Shown here: piece after piece, positions 45,724-54,673 of the stretch | How positions within the stretch are numbered: the stretch's first letter is position 1 | Layout: every line of letters starts with the position of its first letter | Source of the DNA: Thermus amyloliquefaciens | GTDB lineage: Bacteria; Deinococcota; Deinococci; Deinococcales; Thermaceae | Direction of reading: 5' to 3' | DNA: 64,000 bases | Assembly: GCF_000744885.1 (NCBI RefSeq) | Contig: NZ_JQMV01000003.1 | Coordinates: 1,550,001 to 1,614,000 of the forward strand | Notes under the pieces: model-generated | What the model was told of the DNA's origin: nothing | Database searches by the model: none | The model's input: the letters and a program-made list of their open reading frames with translations, nothing else | Translations under genes and position numbers: made by a program

Positions 45724-46372
45724 GGGGTACCTCCCTCAACCTGACCCGGTCTTTCGGAAGGAGCTCCTCCCGAACGTACCGGGCACCAAACCGGCGCGCG
45801 GCGAACGGGGCGATGGGCTGGTCGTACACCAGCCGCCCCTCTGCCGCTTCCAGGACAAGGAGGAGATCCTCCCGGGGCCCATTCGGAAACAGGAAGGGGT
45901 AGTTCTGCAAAGCCTCCTCCAGGGGTTCTTCCCGCAAGCCGTCTTCCAGGTAAGGCGGGGGGCTTGGCACGTACCCTTTCCGGCCCAGGTAAAGGACGAA
46001 GCGGGGGTTCAGGAGGGCCCGGTGGGCCTCCTCCAGGAGGGGCCTAGGCCCCTCGAGGCCCACCAGGAAGGCGGCATCGGAGAGGTAGTAACGCCAGCTC
46101 TGGACGTTGCCCTTCCCCGTGAGGTCCGCCCGCAGCACCTCCTGGGCCGTCTGGTAGTCCACCCGCAGGACCCCCTTCCGGTCCACCCGCACCCCCATGC
46201 GCAGGGCGGCCAGGTCGGAGACGTCCTCCCCCCGGTCCCGGCCCAAGGCGGCGGCCAGGAGGCCCAGAACGCCGCTTTTGGTGGGGTAGGGCCAGGTGTC
46301 CCGGTGGTCAAAGCGGCTCCGGGTGCCCCAGGACTGCATGGGACCTTGGAGCCGAAGCAGGAGCGTGGGCAT
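45698..46372 (-). CDS. cas5: Cascade subunit Cas5e (CasD)
   Basis: About 224 residues from MPTLLLRLQGPMQSWGTRSRFD, the characteristic Cas5e N-terminus, with TKSGVLGLLAAALG following. It caps the 5' handle of crRNA in Cascade. The ATG at 46372 is selected because it immediately follows the cas7 stop. Confidence 0.92.
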   Translation of the reverse strand: MPTLLLRLQGPMQSWGTRSRFDHRDTWPYPTKSGVLGLLAAALGRDRGEDVSDLAALRMGVRVDRKGVLRVDYQTAQEVLRADLTGKGNVQSWRYYLSDAAFLVGLEGPRPLLEEAHRALLNPRFVLYLGRKGYVPSPPPYLEDGLREEPLEEALQNYPFLFPNGPREDLLLVLEAAEGRLVYDQPIAPFAARRFGARYVREELLPKDRVRLREVPHVDQQAGA

Positions 46373-46373
46373 G

Positions 46374-47498
46374 CTAACCTCCCGGGGCAAGCAACGCCTT
46401 CAGGGCCTCCTCCGCCCTCTTTCTCAGCCCGCCTAGCCCATCCACCAGGTCAATGCCCTGGACCTCTGCCTCGGTGAGGTTTAAAGCACCCTTCCACTCG
46501 GGCTCTAAAGCGCCGTAAGCCCGGTCAAACTTGGCCCACTCCCGGACCAGGGCCTCCACGGAAAGGGCGGAAAGGGCTTTGCCCTCCTTGGGCCAGATGG
46601 GCCTTTCAAAGGCGGTGGCCAGGTTGCGGGGCAACCCCACCCCGGCACGGAAAGCCAGGAAGAGGGGCGGGTTGTGGGCGGCAAAACTGTTCTGCTTGCC
46701 CGAGGGCAGGGTGAGGGCGAACGCCTCCAGGAAGGCCAAGGCCCCCTTCTGGGCCAGTTCCCGGTCCCCTTGCAGGTTCTCCAGGAGCTTGTCCAGGTTC
46801 ACCACCGCATAGCGGTACATGGTGGCGGAGTAAAACTCCACGTCCCCCATCATCCCCGCCCCCGTCTCCTCCTTGGGGTTCAGATCGTCCACGGCGGTGT
46901 AGAAGTCAAACTCCCGGTCCACCTTGTGGGTGGAAAGGGCATGGGCCACCTGGCAGGCGGCGTCCACGCCAAACTCGGGGCGGTCCGCCAGCATCCGGCC
47001 GAAGAGGGCCAGGTCCACCGCTTTACCCCCGTCCAGCACCTTTTCCAAGGCCTTCTTGAGCTCCCCGTCCACCTCGGCTTTCTTCTTGCCTTTGGCCTCC
47101 TGAGCGGAGAGGGCCTCGAGGTTCTCCCGGATGAGCCCGGCCAACCGGTCCAGCTCCCCCGCCCCCAGGAAGAGGAGGTACTCCGTCCTCCCTTCCTTTA
47201 CCCCAAGGCCCAGGGCGTTCAGGGCGTTTTCCACCGCCCGCTGGGCCTTGTCCTCGGGCACGCCCTCCAGCCGCTTCAGAAGGGCCTCCAAGAGGCGCTT
47301 GGTGCGCACCGCCCGCTCAGCCTCAGAAAGGAGGGGCCACTCCCTAAAGGCCACCCGCACCGCCCGCTTCTGGGCCTGGCTGGAGATGCGGGCCCGGCGG
47401 AAGCCGCCGAAGAGGGCGTCCTTGGGGCTTCCCGTGTCGTCCCGGTTCAGGTTGCTGGGGGCCACCGTCTGGATCACGTGCACTTCCAGAAGCTTCAT
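46374..47498 (-). CDS. cas7: Cascade backbone subunit Cas7e (Cse4/CasC)
   Basis: 374 residues starting MKLLEVHVIQTVAPSNLNRDDTGSPKDALFGGFRRARISSQAQKRAVR, classic Cas7e. Six copies form the crRNA-binding filament of Cascade. Central DREFDFYTAVDDL and GAGMMGDVEFYSATMYRYAVVNLDKL also match. Overlaps cse2 by 4 bases. Confidence 0.95.
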   Translation of the reverse strand: MKLLEVHVIQTVAPSNLNRDDTGSPKDALFGGFRRARISSQAQKRAVRVAFREWPLLSEAERAVRTKRLLEALLKRLEGVPEDKAQRAVENALNALGLGVKEGRTEYLLFLGAGELDRLAGLIRENLEALSAQEAKGKKKAEVDGELKKALEKVLDGGKAVDLALFGRMLADRPEFGVDAACQVAHALSTHKVDREFDFYTAVDDLNPKEETGAGMMGDVEFYSATMYRYAVVNLDKLLENLQGDRELAQKGALAFLEAFALTLPSGKQNSFAAHNPPLFLAFRAGVGLPRNLATAFERPIWPKEGKALSALSVEALVREWAKFDRAYGALEPEWKGALNLTEAEVQGIDLVDGLGGLRKRAEEALKALLAPGG

Positions 47499-47998
47499 GC
47501 CTTCACCTCCTCTATCTCCTCTTGCGTCTCCTCTTCCCGCACGCCGTAGTACTCCCGGGCCCAGCGGACCTGGACCCGCCTCCTCCCGTCAAACCAGAGG
47601 AGGAGGTCCTCAAGCAACTTGGCGAAGTCTAAACCACCTTCCACCAGGCCCACCGCCTGGCGCAGGCGAAAAGGGAGCTGGTCCCGGTCCGCATCCAAAA
47701 GGGCCTGGAAACGCTTTCCCACGCTCTTGGAATCCCGGGCCTGCCCGGCTTGCCTAAGGGCCTGGGCCAGGGTGCGCCCCTCCTGATGGGCCCCGTCCTT
47801 CAGGGCGTAGAGGGCAGCCACCAGGTAGTGGGCCTCCCGCTCCCACCCCTCCCCGTCCACAAAGGCCTCCACATAGGGGAGTACAGGCGGGTATTCCCCG
47901 GGCGGGAAGGCCAAGCTCCTCCGCAGGGCTGCCCGGGCCGCGGTCCAGGTCCGGCTTCCCTTAAGCCTCTCCAAGTAATCCACAAAGGCCTTGCTCAT
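47495..47998 (-). CDS. cse2: Cascade small subunit Cse2 (CasB)
   Basis: 167 residues, all-helical, starting MSKAFVDYLERLKGS with a basic segment (RTWTAARAALRRSLA) and SVGKRFQALLDADRDQLPFRLRQAVGL. The start overlaps the cse1 stop by 4 bases (ATGA), which fixes it. Cse2 dimers stabilise the displaced strand in the R-loop. Confidence 0.93.
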   Translation of the reverse strand: MSKAFVDYLERLKGSRTWTAARAALRRSLAFPPGEYPPVLPYVEAFVDGEGWEREAHYLVAALYALKDGAHQEGRTLAQALRQAGQARDSKSVGKRFQALLDADRDQLPFRLRQAVGLVEGGLDFAKLLEDLLLWFDGRRRVQVRWAREYYGVREEETQEEIEEVKA

Positions 47999-49458
47999 GG
48001 TGTCTTCCCCTCCTTTCCCCACGTGGGGGCCAGGGCGGAGCCCATGACCCTTTCCCCCTCCGCCAAAGCCTTGAGGTGCCTCCCTTCTGTGCCCAAAAAG
48101 GCGCGGGTTTCCTCCCAGGCCCGAAGGGCCGCCCGCCGCACCTCCTCCCGCCAGAAGTCCATGGCCCCCGGCCCGGCGAGCTTTTCCAGGAACTGGGGGA
48201 AACGTCCATCCAGTTCCGCCCAATAAAGCCTCAGGAGGGGAAGGGAGTCCTGGAAGCGGCGAAGCTCCTCCGGGTCCTTGTCCCCCAGGAGCCCTTGGGC
48301 TACCCGCCGGGCTACCCCGGACAGTGCCCTACCCACCTCCTCGGCCAGCTCGAGGCCCTTCTGCAAAAGCTCCTCCGCCACCGGGGAGAGGAAACCCTGG
48401 GGCAGGGGGTAGACCTCCCGGCGCACATCCAGCACCTTGGCCTGGTCGGACACCTGGCCCGGCACCCGAAGCTCCCGCCTTAGGCCTAGCTCCTCTGCCA
48501 GCCGGAGCGCGTGGGCCAGGGTGGCGGGAAAGCTCCCCCCAGCGGCGGGAAGCATGGCGGAGAAGTCGCGCCAGAAGCTCTTCTCCACGCTAAGGCGCAG
48601 GGGCGACACCTGGCCCTTGGCATCCAGGCGGTGGGCCACCATGGGGTCGCGGAAACCCACCTCCAAAGGTTCCACCCCGGGGCCGTAGGCTATTGCCCGC
48701 ACGCCGCTTCCCTCGTCCAAAAGGAGCACCCCCCGGCTGGGCCAGGCGTAGACCCGGGCAGCGCCCTGAAGGGGCCACTTGGTGGCGTGCCCCGCCACGT
48801 CCTGGGTACGGAGGGGAGGGAGTTCCCACACCGGCACCCCGGGGTCCTTCTGGGGCACCAGGTTCAGGACCAAGGTCTGGAAAAGGTTCTCCCCCACCAC
48901 CAAGAAGGCGGCGGGCCGGGCCAGGGGGGCGTCCTTGGCCGAGGTGACCCCAAGCCGCTTAAGAAGCCCGCCTGGAGCGTAAGCCTGGTGCACCAAGAGG
49001 GCCCTAGCCGCCTGGGCGTAGGCGGCCAAGGGCACGTTCGCTTCCGTGGTGTGGTCAAAGAGGGTGGGGTTGTTGCCGCTTGCCATCTCCGGCAAGAGCT
49101 TGGCCCAGGGGAGGGGGTCTTTGGTGGGCAGGTCGGGGATTTGCAGGAAGGGAGCCTCTTCGTGGAAAAGATAGAAGCGGTCGTGGAAACGGCTTAGGTA
49201 GCCCTCCAGGGCCTTTGAGTCAAACTCTCCCCGCTCCAGCAAGTCCAGGGCATCCCAAAAGCCCCCGACCGGGGGCAGGGCCCGGTAGAGCACCGCCAGG
49301 AGGAGGCGGTGGAGGGCGGCCTCCTCGAGGGGGGAGGGGGTCTCAATGCGCTCTATGGCCGGGGCCCTGACCAGGGCCTCCCATAGGCTTACTTCCCGCA
49401 CCCGTCCGCCCTCACGCACGGGAATCCAGGGTTCTTCCAGCAGGTTGAACTTGGCCAA
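47995..49458 (-). CDS. cse1: Cascade large subunit Cse1 (CasA/Cas8e)
   Basis: 487 residues starting MAKFNLLEEPWIPVREGGRVREVSLWEAL, the standard Cse1 opening. It recognises the PAM and recruits Cas3. The later LSRFHDRFYLFHEEAPFLQIPDL segment and C-terminal four-helix bundle region fit the family. A ribosome binding site (AGGTGTCC-type complement near 49460) is weak. Confidence 0.93.
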   Translation of the reverse strand: MAKFNLLEEPWIPVREGGRVREVSLWEALVRAPAIERIETPSPLEEAALHRLLLAVLYRALPPVGGFWDALDLLERGEFDSKALEGYLSRFHDRFYLFHEEAPFLQIPDLPTKDPLPWAKLLPEMASGNNPTLFDHTTEANVPLAAYAQAARALLVHQAYAPGGLLKRLGVTSAKDAPLARPAAFLVVGENLFQTLVLNLVPQKDPGVPVWELPPLRTQDVAGHATKWPLQGAARVYAWPSRGVLLLDEGSGVRAIAYGPGVEPLEVGFRDPMVAHRLDAKGQVSPLRLSVEKSFWRDFSAMLPAAGGSFPATLAHALRLAEELGLRRELRVPGQVSDQAKVLDVRREVYPLPQGFLSPVAEELLQKGLELAEEVGRALSGVARRVAQGLLGDKDPEELRRFQDSLPLLRLYWAELDGRFPQFLEKLAGPGAMDFWREEVRRAALRAWEETRAFLGTEGRHLKALAEGERVMGSALAPTWGKEGKTP

Positions 49459-49511
49459 GGGACACCTCCTAACTGCAGGCTACGGGGCCAACCCGTCATC
49501 CGCTGTCGGAT

Positions 49512-52319
49512 TTAACCTGAACCGTACACCACCCCCAGCTCCGGGTCCAGCTCCACCCGCACGCCCCCGCCCTCATGAGCGAAGACCCGACCCACCTCCA
49601 GGAGCCTCAAACCCCGCAGGAGGCCGCTTCGCCGCCAAGCGGCCGGGGGGTCCTCCCTAAGGAGCACCTGGGGAATGGGGTAACGGGAAAGGCGCACCGC
49701 CCGGGACCAGAGGGCCACCGCCTCCTCCTTGGAAAGCTCCCCCTTGAGGCGCACGGGGCGCTTGCCCTCCGGGTCCAGGGCCCAGCTTTCCCCCACCCGG
49801 TAGAGGGGCACCACAGGCACGCTGGGCTCCCCAAGGCGGGTGAGAAAGCGCTGGGTCCTTTTGTCCTCCGCGTCGTCGTCCAGCTTGAAGTCGGCGGCCA
49901 GGGCGCTGGCCTCGGTGTCGGAGAGGAGGGCCTTAAGGTCCATGAGGGACAAGTTTTCCGCCGTCTTGGCCTCCCCTTCCCAACGCTGCTGTAAGCGCCT
50001 GTAGCTTTCTTGCGCCCGCTCCCTCAGATCCTCCGGAAAGCCCACCGGGGTGCGGCCGTAGACCTCCTCCAGGAGGGCCTCGAGGTCCCCCGGCATCCCA
50101 AGGGCCTTCCGGCCCTGCAGGGAAAGCCAGGTGGAAAGGAGGAGGTAGTCCTCGTAAACCTTATCCCAGCGAAGCTCCCCGCCAAACTCGGGCTTGCCCT
50201 GGAGGCCCCCCACCAGGAGGAGGGGCTCCCCATGCCCCTCAGGCCTTACCCGCACGTGGCGGTGGAGCCGCCCCAGGCGCTGGAAGAGGAGGTCAATGGG
50301 GGCAAGGTCGCTATAGAGGAGGTCAAAGTCCAGGTCCAGGCTCTGCTCCGCCACTTGGGTGGCCACCAAGACGGCCCGCTCGGGCCGGGGGCCTCCTTTA
50401 CCGAAGAGGCTAAGGGCCACCATCTCCCGCAGGGCCCTCTCCTCGGCGGGAAAGCGGGCGTGGAGGAGGAAGACCAGGGTGCCGTTCTTAAGGCGCTTCC
50501 CCACCACGAAGTCCCCTTTCCCTCCCCGCGCCTTCCAGAGTTCGCCCCAGGGGCCCTCCGAGGCAGGATGGCCCAGGGCCTCCAGAAGCCCCTCCAGGGT
50601 GAGCCTCTCCCCTTCCCCCAAGGCCTGGTAGAGGGTCTGGGCCCGGTCCACGGTGTTCACGACGGCCCCTAGGGCCCCAGGTAGCCGCTCCAAAAGGGTC
50701 TTGGCAAGGGAGTCCGGCTCCACGGGGGCGGCCTGAAGGCGCACCTGCCTGGACTTCTGGGGCACGTGCTTGGCCTCCAAAAGCTTCCCCCCGGCAAAGG
50801 CCGCCACCCGGGGGTAAGACGGTAGCCGCTCCACTTGAGCCCCCCAGGCCCTAAGGAGCTCCTCCCGCTTGGCGCTGGGCAGGGTGGCGGTCATGAGCAC
50901 CACGCTGGAGCCCAAGGCCTTCAGCCAGCGGAGGAGGGCCACAAGAAGCCCCGAGGTGTAGGTATCGTAGGCGTGCACCTCGTCCAGGACCACCACCCGG
51001 TTCATGAGCCCCCAGAGGCGGATGAAGTGGTGCTTCACCCTCAGTACCCCCAAAAGGGCCTGGTCCAGGGTGCCCACCCCGTGGCCTGCCAGCATGGCCC
51101 GTTTCCTGGCGGAGAACCAGGCGGAGGCCCCCACCCCACCCTCCTCCGCGTCCTGGGCCGTGGCCAGGCCCTTTTCGGAATAACGGGCATCGTAAACCTG
51201 GGCGGGCTTGGACTGCTCCAGGAGCTTCTCGTACTCCGGATTTAGCAGCGCCGCCCCGTGCTGGAGCTGAAGCTCCAGGAACTCCCCCGCCGCCAGGCGC
51301 TCCAGGAAAGCCCTTACCCGGGGGAAAAGCCCGTTGGCCGTGGCCTGGGTAGGAAGGGCCACGTAAAGCCCCCGGTGCCCCAAGCGTTCCTGGAGGCGGT
51401 GGTAGGCGTACAGGGCAGCCTCGGTCTTCCCCAGGCCCATGGGGGCCTCCACCAGGAGAAGGGTAGGCTCCCGGATTTCCTGGACCCTATCCAGAAGGGA
51501 AGACACCCCCTCCTGCAAGGGGTTGGGTGCAAAGGGGAAGAGGTCCCGAAAGGTCCTTTCCCCCTTGGAAAGGGGCTTGGGCCAGGGGAGGCTCTTTAGG
51601 GCCTCCCGGGCCTTCTCAAGCGCCTCTTCCCAGTAGCCCAAGGCTTCGGGGTCCCGGCCGTAGGGGAAGAAGGTGGGGTCGGAAGCGATCCAGTCGGCAA
51701 AGGAGGCCAGGGCCATGACCCGGAGGAGGGCCTCCGGGCTGGGGTCGGGAAGAGGAGAGAGGGGCTCGAGGCCCAAGGCCTTCGCCAGGGCTTCCACCAA
51801 ATAGGTCCTGGCTTCCCGCCAGCCTTGGGGCTCGCTCCGCACGTGCCGCCTTCCCGAGGCACGCTCCCCCTCCGCCGCCGGGAAGCCGTGGTGGGCCCCC
51901 AGGGCCTGGGCCAGGAGGCAAGCCGCCTCTTTGGAAAAGCCCCATTCCCGGAGGACCTCCCTAAGGTAGAGGTCGGTGAAGACCCCGTGGGCCACCCAGG
52001 ACTCCCGGATCAGCTCCTCGTTCCAGGTTAGCCCGGCCTGACGCACCCGCTCGGCCCCCTCGGGCCAGGCCGCCTGAAAGACGGGGCTTGCCTTGCCCAG
52101 GTCGTGAAGCCCCGCCAGAAAGGCGGTGAGGCGTAGGGCCTTTTCCTCCTCCAGCTCCCAGTCCTCGGCGTAGAACCTGCGGGTACGGGCAGGCTCCTCC
52201 TCTAGGACCGCAAGGGCCACCGCCGCCGTGTCCAGCATGTGGGCCAGGAGGGGGTGGAAGGGGTGGAAGGGGTCCCCGCTTTTGGCCCAGAGGGCTAAGG
52301 CCGCACGCTTGGGGTCCAT
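49512..52319 (-). CDS. cas3: CRISPR-associated helicase-nuclease Cas3
   Basis: 935 residues. N-terminal HD nuclease (HPLLAHMLD, then LHDLGKASP at about 71-79; AHHGFP), SF2 helicase with Walker A APMGLGKTEAAL, DEVH box VVLDEVHAYDTYTSG, MTATLPS, and ATQVAEQSLDLDFD/QRLGRLHRH in the second RecA lobe. It unwinds and degrades DNA licensed by Cascade. It lies 53 bases upstream of cse1; the short gap holds no gene. Confidence 0.95.
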   Translation of the reverse strand: MDPKRAALALWAKSGDPFHPFHPLLAHMLDTAAVALAVLEEEPARTRRFYAEDWELEEEKALRLTAFLAGLHDLGKASPVFQAAWPEGAERVRQAGLTWNEELIRESWVAHGVFTDLYLREVLREWGFSKEAACLLAQALGAHHGFPAAEGERASGRRHVRSEPQGWREARTYLVEALAKALGLEPLSPLPDPSPEALLRVMALASFADWIASDPTFFPYGRDPEALGYWEEALEKAREALKSLPWPKPLSKGERTFRDLFPFAPNPLQEGVSSLLDRVQEIREPTLLLVEAPMGLGKTEAALYAYHRLQERLGHRGLYVALPTQATANGLFPRVRAFLERLAAGEFLELQLQHGAALLNPEYEKLLEQSKPAQVYDARYSEKGLATAQDAEEGGVGASAWFSARKRAMLAGHGVGTLDQALLGVLRVKHHFIRLWGLMNRVVVLDEVHAYDTYTSGLLVALLRWLKALGSSVVLMTATLPSAKREELLRAWGAQVERLPSYPRVAAFAGGKLLEAKHVPQKSRQVRLQAAPVEPDSLAKTLLERLPGALGAVVNTVDRAQTLYQALGEGERLTLEGLLEALGHPASEGPWGELWKARGGKGDFVVGKRLKNGTLVFLLHARFPAEERALREMVALSLFGKGGPRPERAVLVATQVAEQSLDLDFDLLYSDLAPIDLLFQRLGRLHRHVRVRPEGHGEPLLLVGGLQGKPEFGGELRWDKVYEDYLLLSTWLSLQGRKALGMPGDLEALLEEVYGRTPVGFPEDLRERAQESYRRLQQRWEGEAKTAENLSLMDLKALLSDTEASALAADFKLDDDAEDKRTQRFLTRLGEPSVPVVPLYRVGESWALDPEGKRPVRLKGELSKEEAVALWSRAVRLSRYPIPQVLLREDPPAAWRRSGLLRGLRLLEVGRVFAHEGGGVRVELDPELGVVYGSG

Positions 52320-52328
52320 GGGCCCACC

Positions 52329-53297
52329 CTACCCGCCCAAGGCGACAGGGGCTGTCGCCTTTTCCAGGACCTGCCTGGCCTCCGCCAGCCAGAGCTCCCG
52401 GAGCTCCGGGGGAGAAAGGACCTCCACCCGGGGCCCGAAGCTCTGGACCCAGGCCAGCACCTCCCAGGGCACCCCGCCCTTGAAAGGGGCGGCCCAAAGC
52501 CGGGCCAGGAGGCTCCCGTCGGATAGCTCCCGCTCCACCTGGAGGCCGGGGTAGTCCCCCTCCAGCACCCGCCAGGCGGCCTCGGGGGCAAAGCGGAGGC
52601 GCACCTCCACCCCCCCTTCCCGCACCCCCACCACCCCCCAGGCCTGGCGGAAGTAGGCGTTCGGATCAAAGTCCTGAGGGAGGTGATAGGTTTCTTCCAG
52701 AAGGCGGGCGTGGCGCATACGGGAGAGCTTGAGGGTGAGGACTGCCCGGTGGTAGGTGCGCTCATAACCCACCGCGTAGAGGCCCAGGTTGGTGCGGTTG
52801 GCCTCGAGGAAGTACACCAAAAGCTCCTTCGGCCGCCAGTTCTTGGAACCCCCGGAGCGGTACTCAAAGGCCAGGACGCGCCTCTCCAGAAGGGCCCGGG
52901 CCACCATCTCCAGGGTGCGGGAATCCCCCTGGCGCCCCTTCAGGCCCTCGGTGCTCTTTAGGAGGAGGCCGCGCAGGGGCTCAGGGAGCATCCGGGCCAG
53001 CTTTTCCAGGGCGTTCCCATACTGCCGGGTTGGGGCCTGGTGGTAAAGAAGCCTCCCCGCCGCGAAGAGGGCCAAGGCCTCCACAGGGTGGAGGACAGGC
53101 GGGGCGTCCCTCAGGCGGTAGCGCCCCCAGGCCACCCGCTCCACGGGGTAGCCCTGGAGGGCGAGGGCCTCGAGGTCCCGCTCCACCGTGCGGGGGCTCA
53201 CGCCGTAGCGCCGGGCCAACTCGGCCACGCTATAAGGCCTGAGTTTCAGCTCTTCCACGAGGTCCAAAAGGCGCTCGGCTTTGGGTTTTCCCGCCAT
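52329..53297 (-). CDS. WYL-domain transcriptional regulator of the CRISPR locus
   Basis: 322 residues: N-terminal winged helix (LDLVEELKLRPYSVAELARRYGVSPRTVERDLEAL, about 10-45), a WYL domain (about 135-215, including RVLAFEYRSGG and LGLYAVGYERTYHRAVLTLKLSRM) and a C-terminal WCX region. The domain normally senses ligands or nucleic acid. It is ten bases upstream of cas3 and same strand, so it likely controls the cas operon. Confidence 0.88.
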   Translation of the reverse strand: MAGKPKAERLLDLVEELKLRPYSVAELARRYGVSPRTVERDLEALALQGYPVERVAWGRYRLRDAPPVLHPVEALALFAAGRLLYHQAPTRQYGNALEKLARMLPEPLRGLLLKSTEGLKGRQGDSRTLEMVARALLERRVLAFEYRSGGSKNWRPKELLVYFLEANRTNLGLYAVGYERTYHRAVLTLKLSRMRHARLLEETYHLPQDFDPNAYFRQAWGVVGVREGGVEVRLRFAPEAAWRVLEGDYPGLQVERELSDGSLLARLWAAPFKGGVPWEVLAWVQSFGPRVEVLSPPELRELWLAEARQVLEKATAPVALGG

Positions 53298-53306
53298 CTT
53301 GGGTGC

Positions 53307-53312
53307 ATTATA
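53307..53312 (-). promoter_or_regulatory. -10 box of the WYL-cas operon
   Basis: TATAAT on the minus strand lies 9 nt before the ATG, so the mRNA has at most a few untranslated bases. No good -35 box was found. Confidence 0.5.
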
Positions 53313-53371
53313 ACTTGTGGCGTGGTATCCTTGAAGGCGAGGGCCTACCCCCTTCTTCTCCCCAGCCCTGC

Positions 53372-53416
53372 TGGCCGAGTTGCCAGAGCGGATCTTGACA
53401 ATCCGGCCTCGAGTCG
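53372..53416 (+). other. Degenerate tRNA-Ser-like fragment
   Basis: TTGCCAGAGCGG resembles the 5' part of a tRNA-Ser. It is followed by CGGAT-CTTGACA-ATCCG, a 5-bp stem with a 7-base loop like an anticodon arm (TGA). The D-loop is shortened, and the variable and T-arms are not recognisable. It is probably a relic or a chance resemblance. Confidence 0.25.
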
Positions 53417-53439
53417 CCAGCTTACTTGGAGCCGATCTT

Positions 53440-53492
53440 TTTAAATACCCTTAGAGGGGGGTAACCGGGGGTTTTTGCCGTCCTGGTCATGT
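53440..53492 (+). promoter_or_regulatory. Leader of CRISPR array 2
   Basis: Matches the array 1 leader over about 50 bases (ACCCTTAGAGGGGGGT, GGGGGTTTTTGCCGTC, GGTCATGT) and abuts the first repeat. A TTTTTAAATA stretch at its left may contribute a -10 region. Confidence 0.8.
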
Positions 53493-54619
53493 GTAGTCCC
53501 CACGCACGTGGGGATGGACCGTTAGCATATACCCGTTTCCCTTTAGCTAGGGCGTAGTCCCCACGCACGTGGGGATGGACCGGCATGGCAAGGCTCCTCG
53601 GGTACGGGATTGATGTAGTCCCCACGCACGTGGGGATGGACCGTCGGCGGGGGGCCCTTGAGTAACACGCCCCCCGTAGTCCCCACGCACGTGGGGATGG
53701 ACCGGTGCGCATCGGCAAAACCCCATTCGTGGGCATGTAGTCCCCACGCACGTGGGGATGGACCGATGGGTTCCATGGCCGCCCAGCCTCACACAACGTA
53801 GTCCCCACGCACGTGGGGATGGACCGGTCAGGGGACGCCGGGACGTTCCCCGTGCTGTGTAGTCCCCACGCACGTGGGGATGGACCGCGATGAGGCATCC
53901 CACAGACGGGACACCTAGCGTAGTCCCCACGCACGTGGGGATGGACCGGGGGCCAGCGAACGGGGAACCACCCAGACCCCCGTAGTCCCCACGCACGTGG
54001 GGATGGACCGTGATTCCGGCTCCCTGGGCCCGGGAGGGGGCCGTAGTCCCCACGCACGTGGGGATGGACCGTCGATATATGCAGCACGCCGATCTGGCAG
54101 GCCGTAGTCCCCACGCACGTGGGGATGGACCGGTACCATGAGGCACCTCCACGTCCGCGAAAAGTAGTCCCCACGCACGTGGGGATGGACCGATATGGAC
54201 CCCAGACAACTTTGGCAGGGTAATGTAGTCCCCACGCACGTGGGGATGGACCCTCCTGCAGGTACGGGATGCCCCCGAGGTCCACGTAGTCCCCACGCAC
54301 GTGGGGATGGACCGCCCAGGTAACCCCCTATCTCCTCCTCGGCCTTTGTAGTCCCCACGCACGTGGGGATGGACCGAGTACCTCCTGGCCGCTTAGGGCC
54401 ATGATGCGGTAGTCCCCACGCACGTGGGGATGGACCGGGCCACCTGATACCCGCTCCTGGGCCCTGCGGGTAGTCCCCACGCACGTGGGGATGGACCTAG
54501 CGGGGGGCGTGTTACTCATGGGTCCCCCGCGTAGTCCCCACGCACGTGGGGATGGACCGAGCCTCGGTTCCATGTCTTTATGTGTAAGACCGTAGTCCCC
54601 ACACGCGTGGGGATGGCCT
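53493..54619 (+). CRISPR. CRISPR array 2, 19 repeats and 18 spacers, transcribed rightward
   Basis: 28-nt repeats with hairpin CCCCACGCACGTGGGG recur every 60-62 bases from 53493 to 54592. Spacers are 32-34 nt. The leader is on the left. The terminal repeat (54592-54619) is degenerate at its end and contains CCCCACACGCGTGGGG, the array 1 version. Spacer 3 (53643-53675) and spacer 17 (54498-54530) are near-complements. Confidence 0.98.
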
Positions 54620-54673
54620 GCGTCTACCTGGCCTTCTGCTGGCCCCGGTGGGCCCCCCAACGGGGCCGGCGGT

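Noticed and set aside
53643-54290. Possible similarity of spacer 2 and spacer 13 (both contain GGTACGGGAT)
   Set aside because: The match is only about 10 bases with a shifted context, so it can be chance in G+C-rich sequence.
53422-54362. Long repetitive open frames across CRISPR array 2
   Set aside because: The repeating PSPRAWGL/HPHVRGDY peptides come from repeats of near-60-base period; they are array artefacts, not proteins.
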